Shown here: one piece after another, positions 27,355-37,202 of the stretch
Numbering within the stretch: position 1 is the first letter of the stretch
How the letters are laid out: the number at the start of each line of letters is the position of its first letter
Assembly: GCA_023014335.1 (NCBI GenBank)
Contig: JAECYW010000018.1
Location: 62,001-126,000, forward strand
Source of the DNA: Galerina marginata
Lineage: Eukaryota; Basidiomycota; Agaricomycetes; Agaricales; Galerinaceae
Length of the DNA stretch: 64,000 nt
Direction: 5' to 3'
Notes under the pieces: generated by a model
What the model was told of the DNA's origin: nothing
Databases searched by the model: none
The model's input: only the letters and a program-made list of their open reading frames with translations
Position numbers and translations under genes: made by a program

Positions 27355-28703
27355 AGGTGTTGGTGCGTTCGTACCTGCTTGGGGAAGTTGAAAAGGACGA
27401 GGGGCGCCTATTGACGTCGACGGCGCGCTGGAAAGAAGAAAAGAGCCCGTCAAATGAGCTGCAGGAAATTCCAGAGATAAGTAATCGTGTATCGAGTTCT
27501 CGTCGGATGCACATACCTTTCGACGAAAGGCGATTGTCGTTCAACGTCCGCAGGCACATAATGTCGCGTTTGCCCGAGGTGCTTCAAGGACTACAGATAG
27601 CGGATGCGGCATGGTGTAGACGTAAGGGGCGACATAGCACATCGTCGTATTGTCGTATTGTCAGACGGACACCAAGCGCAGAGGGTGAAGACTTGAATCT
27701 AAGAGGATACTTAGAATGATAGTCAGCATCCAGCGGGTTGAGTAAGGGAATGGAACCAACGTACCCCAATTGTTCAGAGCAGGGTACGAAAAGGAGGACG
27801 CGTGTGTAGGGGGTCTAGAGTAAAGGAAAGTGAGGTGTTAGGTTATTGTAGTTGTAGAAACAGAGGGTATGCTTACTCGTTGAGAGTCTTATGAGAGCGA
27901 CGAACCTAGAGGAAGAGAATGGGAAAAACAAGATCAGTAACTTGTACATAGTTCTATCTACTCTTCCGCCAGTGGAGCATGCTCGACTTGATTCTGGTCA
28001 TTTTCTTCTTGTTATCGGTTCTTTATACTACGGTTCGGAAACAGGGTAATGGCGGTGGCTATCTGGGTGCATAGGTAGTAAAACCGCCCTGTCGCAATCG
28101 TTAGAATGAGGCTCCGATGAAATATGGACACGAGGTACTGACGAGCTGGGAGTGAGCCGCCACGAAGATTGGCAGTTTGATGTGCCCAGAACACGGTCAC
28201 GAGTGTTGGCAACCGAATATGTTGGTGAGAGATGAACATAACGAAGCGATGGTGCAGGTTTTGGTGGATATTCGAAGATCGCCTTGTGAGAATTGTTGGA
28301 ATGAATAATCGGAATGCAACGGGGTATAATAACATACATAATGGGCGGCCATGACAAATTTCGGTCAACCTAGGAGCTTGGATGCAACGACAGGTGGTGA
28401 AACGAGGGTCGAGCTAAGGTAAAGCATCGTTAGATTGAAAAATAAATACAATAGAGAGAACGACTCACTGCGAGCGTCGTGGATCGAGCCGAGGAATGCA
28501 CGGGACGAAGATATAGACGCGCACACGACCTGTGCGGTGAAGGAGCAGTGGCATGTGTAGCGAGGTGTTTTAAAATATATCGCTCAAGGATGTTCGCTCC
28601 CGGGAAGATTAGGAAAGCAAGACGATGGGGGTTTGGAGGAATGAAGAATACGACAGGCGGCGGGGTTTAAGTACTCGCCAAAGGCCCAAAATGTGGCTGA
28701 CTT
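27355..28703 (-). other. Array unit 7
   Basis: Motif at 28693-28703, block at 27957-28009. The start codon seen in other units is changed: ACG replaces ATG next to the first intron donor. The exon before the block is shortened and stops early. The distal exon keeps WMLTIILSILL and a YTMPHPLSVVLEAP segment in different frames. This is the most damaged copy, yet the 53-bp block is still perfect. Confidence 0.55.
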
Positions 28704-29118
28704 GTTTGTTATTAGGCTCGATCGAGATAATTTCGTCAAAGAGGTCAGCTCCAGATCGCCCAGAATTTCGAAGTCGCCTGGGAAGGTGGCTGGTGCGGTA
28801 AGTCGAAGTTCAACGTTCAGAAGAGGCGCTGCTCGGCCGAAACAGCGCATAGCTGAACGGTTAGAAGGTAGAGGGGATAAGGGGGTTTTGGTTTCGGGTT
28901 GCACGGATGCAGGGCGAGTCGTTTGGTCAGTTCATATTATCATACGCCGCCCATCGTGGTGGTCGTTTGACGTAGGTTATCCAAGTCACCGATCACGGCG
29001 ATCACGAAACTAATTTATTTTGGCACGTGATCATTATGAAACGGAACGCGACGCGTCGTGACCCTATTTAAGTTCTTGCTCGAGTCATTGGGAATTTCAA
29101 ACTCTGCACACGACTACC
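28704..29118. promoter_or_regulatory. Divergent promoter region, array unit 7 / gene at 29119
   Basis: Contains the second GTCAGC half-site of unit 7 at 28741-28750 and an E-box CACGTGA at 29024-29030, about 90 bp before the ATG of the next gene. A TATTTAAG sequence lies at about 29064, a plausible TATA box. Confidence 0.45.
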
Positions 29119-29843
29119 ATGAGTGCACACCCTCATCCTTATGCCACAGCACTCGCTCAAAAGCGTTCTCGCACCGACGAGAACCAGAACCGGAACATTG
29201 ATGCCAGCGCTACCACCAGCATCAATAGTACCACCGCCATGGGTGAGAGCACCAACGCGAACACCATGTGCGTCCCCACCACAGCTACAAACGTGAGCGG
29301 AGGCATAGATACAGACCCTCCCAAAAAACCATCACCCTTCCACTTCACCCCGGTACCTTACAGACCTCGAAGTCCGTCCCAAAGCACCAGCACGGGCCCT
29401 CCCCTATCGTGCACACCAACGGCGACCCACTCCCAGTCCGATACCGAAGGAAACCCCGCAAGGCAAAACGTCCACCGCGCACTTACACCGTCGAAGAGCT
29501 GCAAGAGGCCCGCTTGCTCAGGAACGAGCGGGCAAAGGTGAGGAAGGAAGAGAAGGAAAGGCAAGAGAGCGAGAGGCAAGAGAGGGAAAGGCAAGGGAGG
29601 GAGAGGAAGCATAATATGGAGGCTGCGTGTCTTTCCAATCCTCTCCAAGGTACCGAAGGTGAAAATGTGGGCCGTCACACCATGAACGGCTTTTTCGATG
29701 CGCTCGTCAGGCTTGCCGACTGTAATGCAGGCACTGTCGCAAACGCCGAGATTGCGAGCTTTAACTGGGAAGCATATCCGTCGCCTGTCTCGTTCTTGAG
29801 GCATTCCCAATTTGACGAACACAGCCCGGAGCGATACGACTAA
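29119..29843 (+). CDS. Unrecognised charged protein with basic coiled-coil centre
   Basis: Two exons, 29119-29292 and 29364-29843, encode about 217 residues. The 71-nt intron (GTGAGC...TTACAG) shifts from the first open frame to the second and is the reason two overlapping frames appear here. The N-terminal part is rich in Ser/Thr/Asn. Next come basic RYRRKPRKAKRPPRTYTVEE and a highly charged helix of K/E/R/Q (about residues 105-140) that could form a coiled coil or a nucleic-acid-binding helix. The C-terminal part has GFFDALVRLADC and SFNWEAYPSPVSF. I do not recognise a family. TATA-like box and E-box lie upstream. Confidence 0.6.
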
Positions 29844-31027
29844 CAATTGAAATTCAACGGACTCGGGGTATCATAGTGTACTACTACTTTGATTGTGCTT
29901 TTCACACCAGCCAACTCGAGTTCAATTAATCACCGTGGCTCTGCATAGGAATTTATACTTAATACCTAAACGCCCTATGTGTATCTTCCTAAGGCAGGCG
30001 CTTAAGCAACGGAGGCATTCCAGCAATGCCAACGGATCAAATCTAACCGGTCCGAGTTTTCCAGCCAATTACGTCTCGGAACGCGCCACGTTGTTTCGAC
30101 AGTCTTTCACAACTTCCGTCACCTCGCCGCATCCCCTCAACGCGGGGCGATAACCCAGTTTATATTTTGATCATCTTATCTAAATTTTCTTCATTTTCCA
30201 AACAATCTACTCGAGTAGCCTTTGTGAGTAGGTGTCATACTACTGTACCTGAACTTGAAAAAGGTAACTCGTCCTGCAGCTCTCGCTATACTTATCAAAG
30301 TATGTGGGCTGGCACTGAAAGAACAGGGTGGAGATGAGGGTCGGTGGCGACTTGTCATTCGACTCAGGTTCGACTTGCCTCTTTGCTACAGACCGTCTGC
30401 CAGTGTCACCAACTAACCTGAACCGTAGGACACTACAAGGGGCCGGGCCTTCCCCCTCCGCCTCCGCCGGTGATGGCAATGTTTCTCCCCTTCCGCTCCC
30501 ACCCCTACGCGTTCGTTTAACCACTACGAGCCTTGTACGAAACATATTCACCCGACTTGCGCTGGCCACGGACCGTTCCTGGCATTAAGCGCGTCCCCGC
30601 CAACGGAGCCTGCCTATTCCGTATGGCCGCTTGTCGGTGTCGGGATCGGGCCCAGCGGTTTTCGCAGTCGACTCCGTGCTCGTAGCGATACTCACTCGAA
30701 AGGATCCCCGAAGGTTGCAGCTGCCGCGACAGCGGTTATCAATTTTTATGAATATGCTCAGATAGGATCGGACGTCGTCGAGCCATTAGTGTTTGGGTTG
30801 TAGTTTTTCCGTGCTCATACTACGGATCGGATGTTCCGCACTCGATGGAATGGGACGTCAACAATAAAGTTGTGTCGTCCAAGAAAAACTGAAGGACGGT
30901 GAGGTGTGTATGTATATAATATGGCTGGGCGATTGTTTTCTGCTCACACAGAAATCCCAACTTCATCAGAACTTTAGGCAGCAGAAAGGCCAATCAACTT
31001 GAAACCCACATTGCAATAATTTATAGA
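29844..31027. other. Gene-free stretch with the first knottin-cluster promoter
   Basis: No supported gene. Short frames on both strands at 30240-30588 overlap each other and look like chance. From about 30630 the sequence resembles the upstream parts of the next two cluster copies (about 31490 and 32140). A TATATAATATGG box at about 30914 precedes the first secreted-peptide gene by about 110 bp. Confidence 0.4.
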
Positions 31028-31302
31028 ATGCGCATCGCCCAATCAGCACTCCTCCTTTCGGCGCTATTGGCTCCTGCACTAGCGCACGCGCTCCCACAAA
31101 GTGCTTGTGCAAACGAAAGTAAGTCGAATTCTCTTCCCTCTCGAACCTTGTTGATTAAATAATAATAATCCCAGTGCAAGAGTCGCTGACTCCATCGGCC
31201 TGCAAGCCCCCATGGACGACTTGCACGTTCGATACGGAGTGTTGTGGTTTTGACAAGTGCACGTATTTCCCGCCTTTCGGGAGTTTCTGTACAGCTTTTT
31301 AA
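31028..31302 (+). CDS. Small secreted cysteine-rich peptide, knottin-like
   Basis: Two exons, 31028-31118 and 31175-31302, encode 72 residues. The first exon is a signal peptide (basic start, LLLSALLAPALAHA core) plus a short linker. The second exon holds the mature cysteine domain with spacing C-x6-C-x5-C-C-x4-C-x9-C. That is the order and spacing of the inhibitor cystine knot fold. Fungal small secreted proteins of this shape include effectors and antimicrobial peptides; the target cannot be inferred. It is the first of three tandem copies with matching promoters, signal peptides and intron position, and the only one with the cysteines intact. Splice sites are canonical (GTAAGT...CCCAG). 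Confidence 0.75.
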
Positions 31303-31805
31303 TGTCGGGTTTCGATCGAGAGGGCGGGTTGAAGGGGAGCAATAGGTTTGGAGTAAGATAGAGCGCGTTACGGACAATAAATTTGGGATCTTCGCTGAAA
31401 TCGAGTATCAATTGCAAGGCTGTCGCATCTCGTTGAAGGTTGGTGGGGGTCGGAGGTGATCTTCTGTGTGACTGCCTTGTCGCTGAGCTTTTTCGGCGTC
31501 GATTCCGTGCTTAAGGATAGGACAAAAGTAAGTCCTGCCGCGATAGTGATTAGCTTCCCTTGAGTGACTCAGATTGAACTGGACATCGGCAATAGTTCTT
31601 GGAATTCCGTGCGCTCATATAGATCGGGATTGTCGGAGTCGATTCCGCACTCGTAGGAAGTGGAGCTCGCTAAGAATAACACAGTTTTCTCCAGGATTGG
31701 CTGGAGGTACAGTGGGATGAGTATATATAATCGTGCAGTTGTTTCCTGCTCACACAAAAATTCCAATTTCACCAGCAGCAGTCCAGCAGTCTACTTTTGC
31801 ACAGA

Positions 31806-31897
31806 ATGGGCATCTTCCTGTCGGCTCTCCTCCTATCAGCATTACTGACGCACGGACTGGTGCACGCATTCTCTCGAAGTGATCCTGCAAACCAAGG
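31806..31897 (+). pseudogene. Second tandem copy of the secreted-peptide gene, cysteine exon deleted
   Basis: Keeps the promoter (TATATATAATC at about 31722), the 'CTGCTCACAC' leader and an intact signal peptide exon (MGIFLSALLLSALL...), followed by the same phase-1 GTAAG donor. After the donor, the sequence jumps directly into DNA matching the 3' flank of the third copy (TTGGGTTTGGAT), so the cysteine exon is missing. If transcribed it could only give a signal peptide with a short tail. Confidence 0.6.
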
Positions 31898-32526
31898 TAA
31901 GCCACATGCTCTCTTTGGGGGACGATTTGCTTCAGTTGGGATTTTGGGTTTGGATCAAAGAGGAGAAATGTGGAGCTGTAGGTCGGAAAAGACCGTGAAG
32001 GGTTGGTGAAGGGAGCTATGAAGGAGATTTGGTGGTTCTTCTCTGATAAAGAGCGATATGTTTCAAGCATGTCTGTATCGGGGTGGCAGCTCTGGCGACC
32101 GGTCCAGCCCTGTGTCAAAATTTATCCGCGCTCATATGGATGGTACCTCACGATAGGATGAAAGTTGGGTCTGCCGCGATGTAGTCTCTCCTAGCCAGAC
32201 TTCGACATATTGCTGTGCCCAACGGATCACGATATATGAAGCCGAGATGGCGATTAGCCATTTCCAAGAACATGTCACATTAGATTGGACATCGTCGACC
32301 ATTGTTTTCGGATGTGGGTACCCATACGGTTCGGAGGTAGAGTGGTTTCAGAGTCGAATCCGTACATGCAGGAACGGGACTTCGATAAGGACAAAGTTGT
32401 GTCTTCCAAGAATAGCTGTAGGCACAGTGGGGTTGGTATATATCTGTGCAGTTACGCAGACATTCCGATTTCTCCAGAACTCCAGGCAGCAGAGTCAAAC
32501 AACTCAAAAGCAGACCGCAAACCAGA

Positions 32527-32815
32527 ATGGGCATTTCACATTCGGCTCTCTTCCAACTAGCGCTGTTTGCGCCTACGCTAGCAGTGGAAGCACTCCCTAA
32601 AAATGTTCCTGCGAAGCACAGTAAGTCGAGCACGCACTCAAGTCGAGGATCGGTGTTAATGAATGAACCTAGCGCAACCAGTGCGAGAGCCTCTGTCAGT
32701 GAAGTCCCGATGGTGGGGTTGCACGATGGACTGGCAATGGACGAATCTAGGGCGACTTTGGAGTAATTTTTGTAGTTGGAATCTTGGGTTTGGATTGAAG
32801 AGTCGTGTGGATTAG
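32527..32815 (+). pseudogene. Third tandem copy of the secreted-peptide gene, cysteines lost
   Basis: Signal peptide exon 32527-32620 and a second exon from 32682. Splicing at the same phase joins to a frame that aligns with the first copy (MREPLS for MQESLT; WWGCTMD for WTTCTFD) but has only two cysteines, lacks the CC pair and runs past the normal stop to 32815. It is either a decayed copy or a peptide that no longer needs the knot. Promoter box TATATATC lies near 32434. Confidence 0.5.
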
Positions 32816-33396
32816 AACGTCGGATGTACAGTATGGACAAAAGATTCAGATTTTACTGGTTTGAGAATGAGGAGGACCGGGCTCTGGGGACCGGCAATGT
32901 CTGTGAAGAAATCGTGATGTTTGGTTCTGTTTGGCTCTCCCTCAAACTCTTCCTTTCGTCGGTTCTTCCTTGTTCCAGGCGAATTTAGCTGCTCCCGTCG
33001 CATCTGACGTTATATAAAATATCTAGCCGTAAATAGGAGGTACAATACATTACTTCTACTGACCTAAGTAAGATTTATTTCTTTGTTGAATGTTAAAATA
33101 AGGCTGTTTACGGAGTCGGCTCAGTCGTCGAAAGTCCATCATCTCGCCTTGGGCGCTAAAAATCAAGGAGACAATGTTGCATCCCGAAATTTTAAGTGGA
33201 AGCTCTACAGATACCCTTGAACTCATATGCTTATTTTGAGGAGATTTAAGAATGTCCTTAAGTTTAAATTCAATGCAGAACATATGACATATCCAAGCTT
33301 GGGGGACAACACCAAAAAACCAGTTGTTCGTGCTAAACCTAATGGAAAGAAAGGGAAGAACGATTGGTAAAGGTATTTAACGTAGTAATAGACATT
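32816..33396. other. Gene-free stretch
   Basis: Between the peptide cluster and the stop codon of the transposase-like gene. I saw no coding or repeat signal. Confidence 0.4.
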
Positions 33397-36300
33397 CTAG
33401 TCATCGTATTCATCGTCTTCCTCGCCGTTTTCGTCTTCATCTTCGTCGATGAAAGGTGGACTCTCATCCAATTCGCCCGAAACTTCTGTGTTCGCATCAG
33501 ATTGTTGCATTTTTTCAACCAGTGCCCGCAATGCAACAATTTTCCTGCGAGTTATGAGATATAGAAAGAGTGAAAATGTAGAAGACTTACTCTTCATTCC
33601 GGCTAATCGCAGCTAGAACCGCAGTAAGCTTGAAGAACTTGGATTTGAGATCCTTTTGCAGCACTTTGAGGAGAACTTCGTCGTTGAGGAACTTTCTGTG
33701 GATGCTGAGCTGGTCGTTGAGCTCGGCAACTGTCATTTTAATGACCTTGCCGCGATCCACAGTGAGTCCGACGGTGGTGAGTCGCACGATTTCGGCCTTC
33801 TTCTTTTCCTCGAAAGCCTGGAGTTTGGTCCGTGCTGCCAATGCTCGCTCCCGCTGAGATTCGAGCAAGTGTTCTCGAAATGCGGCCTGCGTCCCACTTG
33901 CATTTTCGATCCGAACTTGCCGCATGACATAAACCTGATCTTCGTGGTTACAATGCTTGTCGATAAACATCTCGGTGTTGTTTCTTTCTACCCGAGTCCG
34001 GTTCGAAAAACCAGATGCAGTGCCATTGGGGTGAAAACGCGCATTAACGCGCCAAGATCCAAGAGCACCTTCGTTGGGGTCGTTGGTGGCCGGAATAAAC
34101 ATTCGAGAAAGTTGTTCAGCCGTTAATTGGTCGATTGGTCCTCCGGAAACAAACTCGGGCGTGAATTGGTGCCAGCCAGCGGAGCATCCCGAAAACATTG
34201 CAGAAATCATAAGCTCGAGGTCAGGTAGTTCCGAGGCTAAGATCTGAATTGACATAACGAGCATCTCGTCCATCCATGGCTTTCCATCGATTGTAATTTT
34301 TGAGAAATCATCGTCAACAACACAGTCCAGAAGCAAGCGAGGGTTTGCGGCAATGTAGTCGCAGAAATCCGGCAGTCGTCGATGAAGCGCAATAATACCA
34401 GGGTCGAGCATGTTCACGATCGTTCCGCCACCACCCCGGACAAGATTCAGATAGGGCCAAGAGACCGAAACCCCATAGAGGGACATAGCAGCCAATTCAG
34501 CAAGGGTAGATGGATCCTCGAGGCCTTTAGCAACGTTTTGCTCCAAGTGGTTATAGCCGGCCTGCTTCTTTGAGTCCCGAGACACTTCAAGCAAGTCAAT
34601 ATAGAGATCTAGGAAAGTTAGTAGCTCCGCAGCCGCATAGGAATGAGACTGGTATCGGGTATTTGACGTGTCTGGGAATTTTCTGTCCCTTGTTATCCCA
34701 TGTATTTCTTTTTTCTGTTTTGCTATAAACATGCGATGGACGTCTTGATAACCCTGTTCTTCGGTTTTGTGGTTAAATAGAGCGCCTGCAAGACTGGCCA
34801 GCTTTACTCCTCCTCGAGAGCTCGAATCCACGGCGCGTTGAACAGCGGCGCTATCAGCTTCCTCGCCTAGTCGAATAACGGCATCATTTGCTTTGTTTGC
34901 GAGGAGAAGCGGCGGCGGTCGTCCTTTCAAATCCCAACTAGCCATCATTCTCTGGACGCCATATTTAAACGCATTCAGATCTTTGTGTCCGCAGCAGCCA
35001 GCAAACAGTAGAGCGACAAGACTCTTCCGTTCACAATCGTCAAGTTCGTCCAGGATTGCTTTTCCCAGTGACCTTTCTAGCAGTTTAATGGCTGCAGAAT
35101 CCCGTTCAGCACTGAAAAACATGGAAGGTAAGTTAGATTGTAATCTTCCGAATAGAGATTGAATGATATTACGGGTCTAACTTAGCACGCGCCGCATCAA
35201 CATCCTCCTGTGAGATGGTCCCCATGGCATTTAGGATTTCATCGGCGTCCATTTCCTCCATAGCCTTTTCTCCAAGGTCCTCGCAGATAACCTCCTCCTT
35301 CCACACTTCTGTTAACCTGAATTTCTTCTTTCCATCAGCTGCGTGGTCCATGGATTGAAATTCCTCCTTCCGGACCCAGTCATTTGTCTCCATTTTCGTA
35401 CCATCGCGGCTGGATAATGGACTTTCTGAATATGCGTTTGCAATCCGTGATGCGAGATGCTTCGTTCCGTCGAATTGGGTTTTCGCCGTGTGGTCCAGTG
35501 CTGGTTCAACCTCAATGAATCGAATCTTGTTACTCCAAGTCGACATGTCTGAATCATCAACACCTGGTTTATAACTCGGGACGGAAAGTGTTGCGTGATG
35601 CGCCTCATAGGTGATTTTTCGGTGAGCAGTCCCATCGCTACTCTCTCCAAATCCTAAAAAAGTAGTCAGCTTGGGGTGGATTAACCGGAAGAGCGTAGAA
35701 TTAACCTGGGGCCTGAATGATTTCACGACCCAGCTGCATCAAGCCATAGAAACCGCCTTCATCCCTGGCCCGTAGAACGGTACGCCCGCTCATTTTCTCT
35801 CGAACCTTTATCCCGAACGCTTTTGCACATGCCAGCATTGCATCGCCGACACGTTCTGAGGAGCATCCAGCCTTCAGGAGTTCACGAGCAAGTCGGCGTG
35901 CCTGGGCTGTATAAACACCGCCTTTTTTGGGTGACCATGTTGACTTAGACTTTGTAACCGAGCGAGCCTCCTTGAGCGACTTTTGAGCACGAGAGGCCTG
36001 CATTTCGAAACGATGAGCCTTTTTCCTGAGTTCGCCATTAATGCCTCGTTCATAAATCACGATGTCCTCAAGCTTTTCGATGCGGTCCCTAAGCGATGCC
36101 ATAGTGTAAAATTTGGAGCATTGCGACTGTTCCCGTGCGTCTTCCTTGAGCTTTTGGATATCAGTAATGTACTTTGCCTTTGCCAGGTCGCGTTCATGGG
36201 CAAGCCTTTGAGTTCTTTTCCTGGATTTATGCAAGTCTTCCGAAGTCTCGGCAAGTAAGTCGCCCTTAGTTTGACATTCCTCGCCCAGTCGCTGAACCAG

Positions 36301-36585
36301 AGCCCCAGAATTAGCCAAAGAAGATTGTAGGCCCAAGATTGTTGCATCCTTTTGAGAGATTTCGTGAGCACAAGAAAGTAACTGAGCCTCATATTCTTGA
36401 ATTTTAGCCATTAGATTATCGATTTCAGCCTCCTTTTTGGAGAGTTCATCTTCAAGATTTCGCGTCGTGATCTGGCCCCTTGTCCTTGCAGTTGAGATTT
36501 GGACATCAGGAGTACTCCGAGGATTTCCAAGACTAGAGAGGTTTCTATCATGAGCCTTTTGAGCCTCAGACCGACGTTTAACCAT
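33397..36585 (-). CDS. Transposase-like protein with N-terminal coiled coil (possibly domesticated)
   Basis: Four exons (35706-36585, 35183-35653, 33591-35111, 33397-33544) encode about 1000 residues with clean splice sites and no internal stops; the ATG at 36585 or the in-frame one at 36615 could be used. The first 200 residues form a coiled coil. The core then shows GFGESSDGTAHRKITYEAHH, where the D lies in a strand-like context as for the first acid of a DDE/RNase-H fold. It is followed by LLFAGCCGHKDLNAFKYG (a C-x2-HK-x-LN motif found in several eukaryotic transposases) and, near the end, PATNDPNEGALGSWR, a candidate for the last acidic position. A second charged helix and an acidic tail (FIDEDEDENGEEDDEYDD) close the protein. 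I see no terminal inverted repeats around the gene. The transposase reading rests on motif resemblance only. Confidence 0.55.
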
Positions 36586-36615
36586 TGACAGAGAGGTTTC
36601 AGACTGTATGCGCAC

Positions 36616-37202
36616 AATTCATGATCGAGTGGAACGAAAGGAAGATGAGCCGGGCAAATTGGACGAATTCCAAGAGGCACTCGCCGATCAATTTCAACGG
36701 ATCACCGATGTTTGACAGCCGTATGACAGGCTCCACGACCGAGATTTGTTTGAGTCCCCCTCCCTTGATTCCTCGGGGATTTCTTCACCAACATCTACAG
36801 AATATGTCTGTAAATCATTTCGTTTGAGCAAAATTTGTTTTTCTTTCCGTTTCACCACCGAAAAATGCAATTGTTTGACTGTTTTTTTGATTACTTCAGG
36901 AAAAGATCAAATATTGAAAACTTGCGCAAACGAAACTAATGTCAGACGCATTCTACACATTCTAAAAAATTTAGCGGATTTTTTTGGTTGATGTGGAAGC
37001 TCAGAGTAGTTGAAATGAAAGTGATCGATTCGAGGAACCGGCATTTATCAGGGACAAACAAAGCACAAATATCACGATTCTGTCACACGCAATGCCGGTC
37101 CCCACGGGCTCGGCAAGCGAGCGGAGTGGAGTTGACCCGCACGTGACTCGGTGACAGCATCCTGCTCTTTCGCTGTGCCGCTAGCCTCTCTCCTCAAACA
37201 CC
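36616..37202. promoter_or_regulatory. Divergent promoter region, transposase-like gene / KGD1
   Basis: Contains an E-box CACGTGAC at 37140-37147, about 60 bp before the KGD1 ATG, followed by GGTGAC. E-boxes of the same core lie before the gene at 29119 and between the genes at 44435 and 44631. Confidence 0.45.

Larger units (their letters stand above)
13890..28703. repeat. Seven-copy array of related multi-exon transcription units
   Basis: Seven copies of one unit lie between LAA1 and the gene at 29119. Unit order: 1(-), 2(+), 3(-), 4(-), 5(-), 6(-), 7(-). Promoters of units 3 and 4, 5 and 6, and 6 and 7 are about 1.94-1.99 kb apart. Units 4 and 5 are 4.5 kb apart because a complete foreign gene lies between them. 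Each unit, read in its own direction, has: the motif AAGTCAGCCAC; a TTAAACCCCGCC-type block; an ATG followed at once by an intron; hydrophobic coding stretches (W-L-T-[IL]-x-x-x-L-x-L and ASESIAAAA); a 53-bp invariant block; and further exons, including one with donor GTATGTGCAT. I do not recognise the protein family. Reading frames differ between copies, so the family may be decaying, or partly non-coding. Confidence 0.8.

Noticed and set aside
29268..29843. Separate second gene overlapping 29119-29541
   Set aside because: A canonical 71-nt intron (29293-29363) joins both frames into one protein, so a second gene is not needed.
30240..30588. Overlapping open frames on both strands
   Set aside because: Mutually antisense, low-complexity composition, no splice pattern or homology that I can see.
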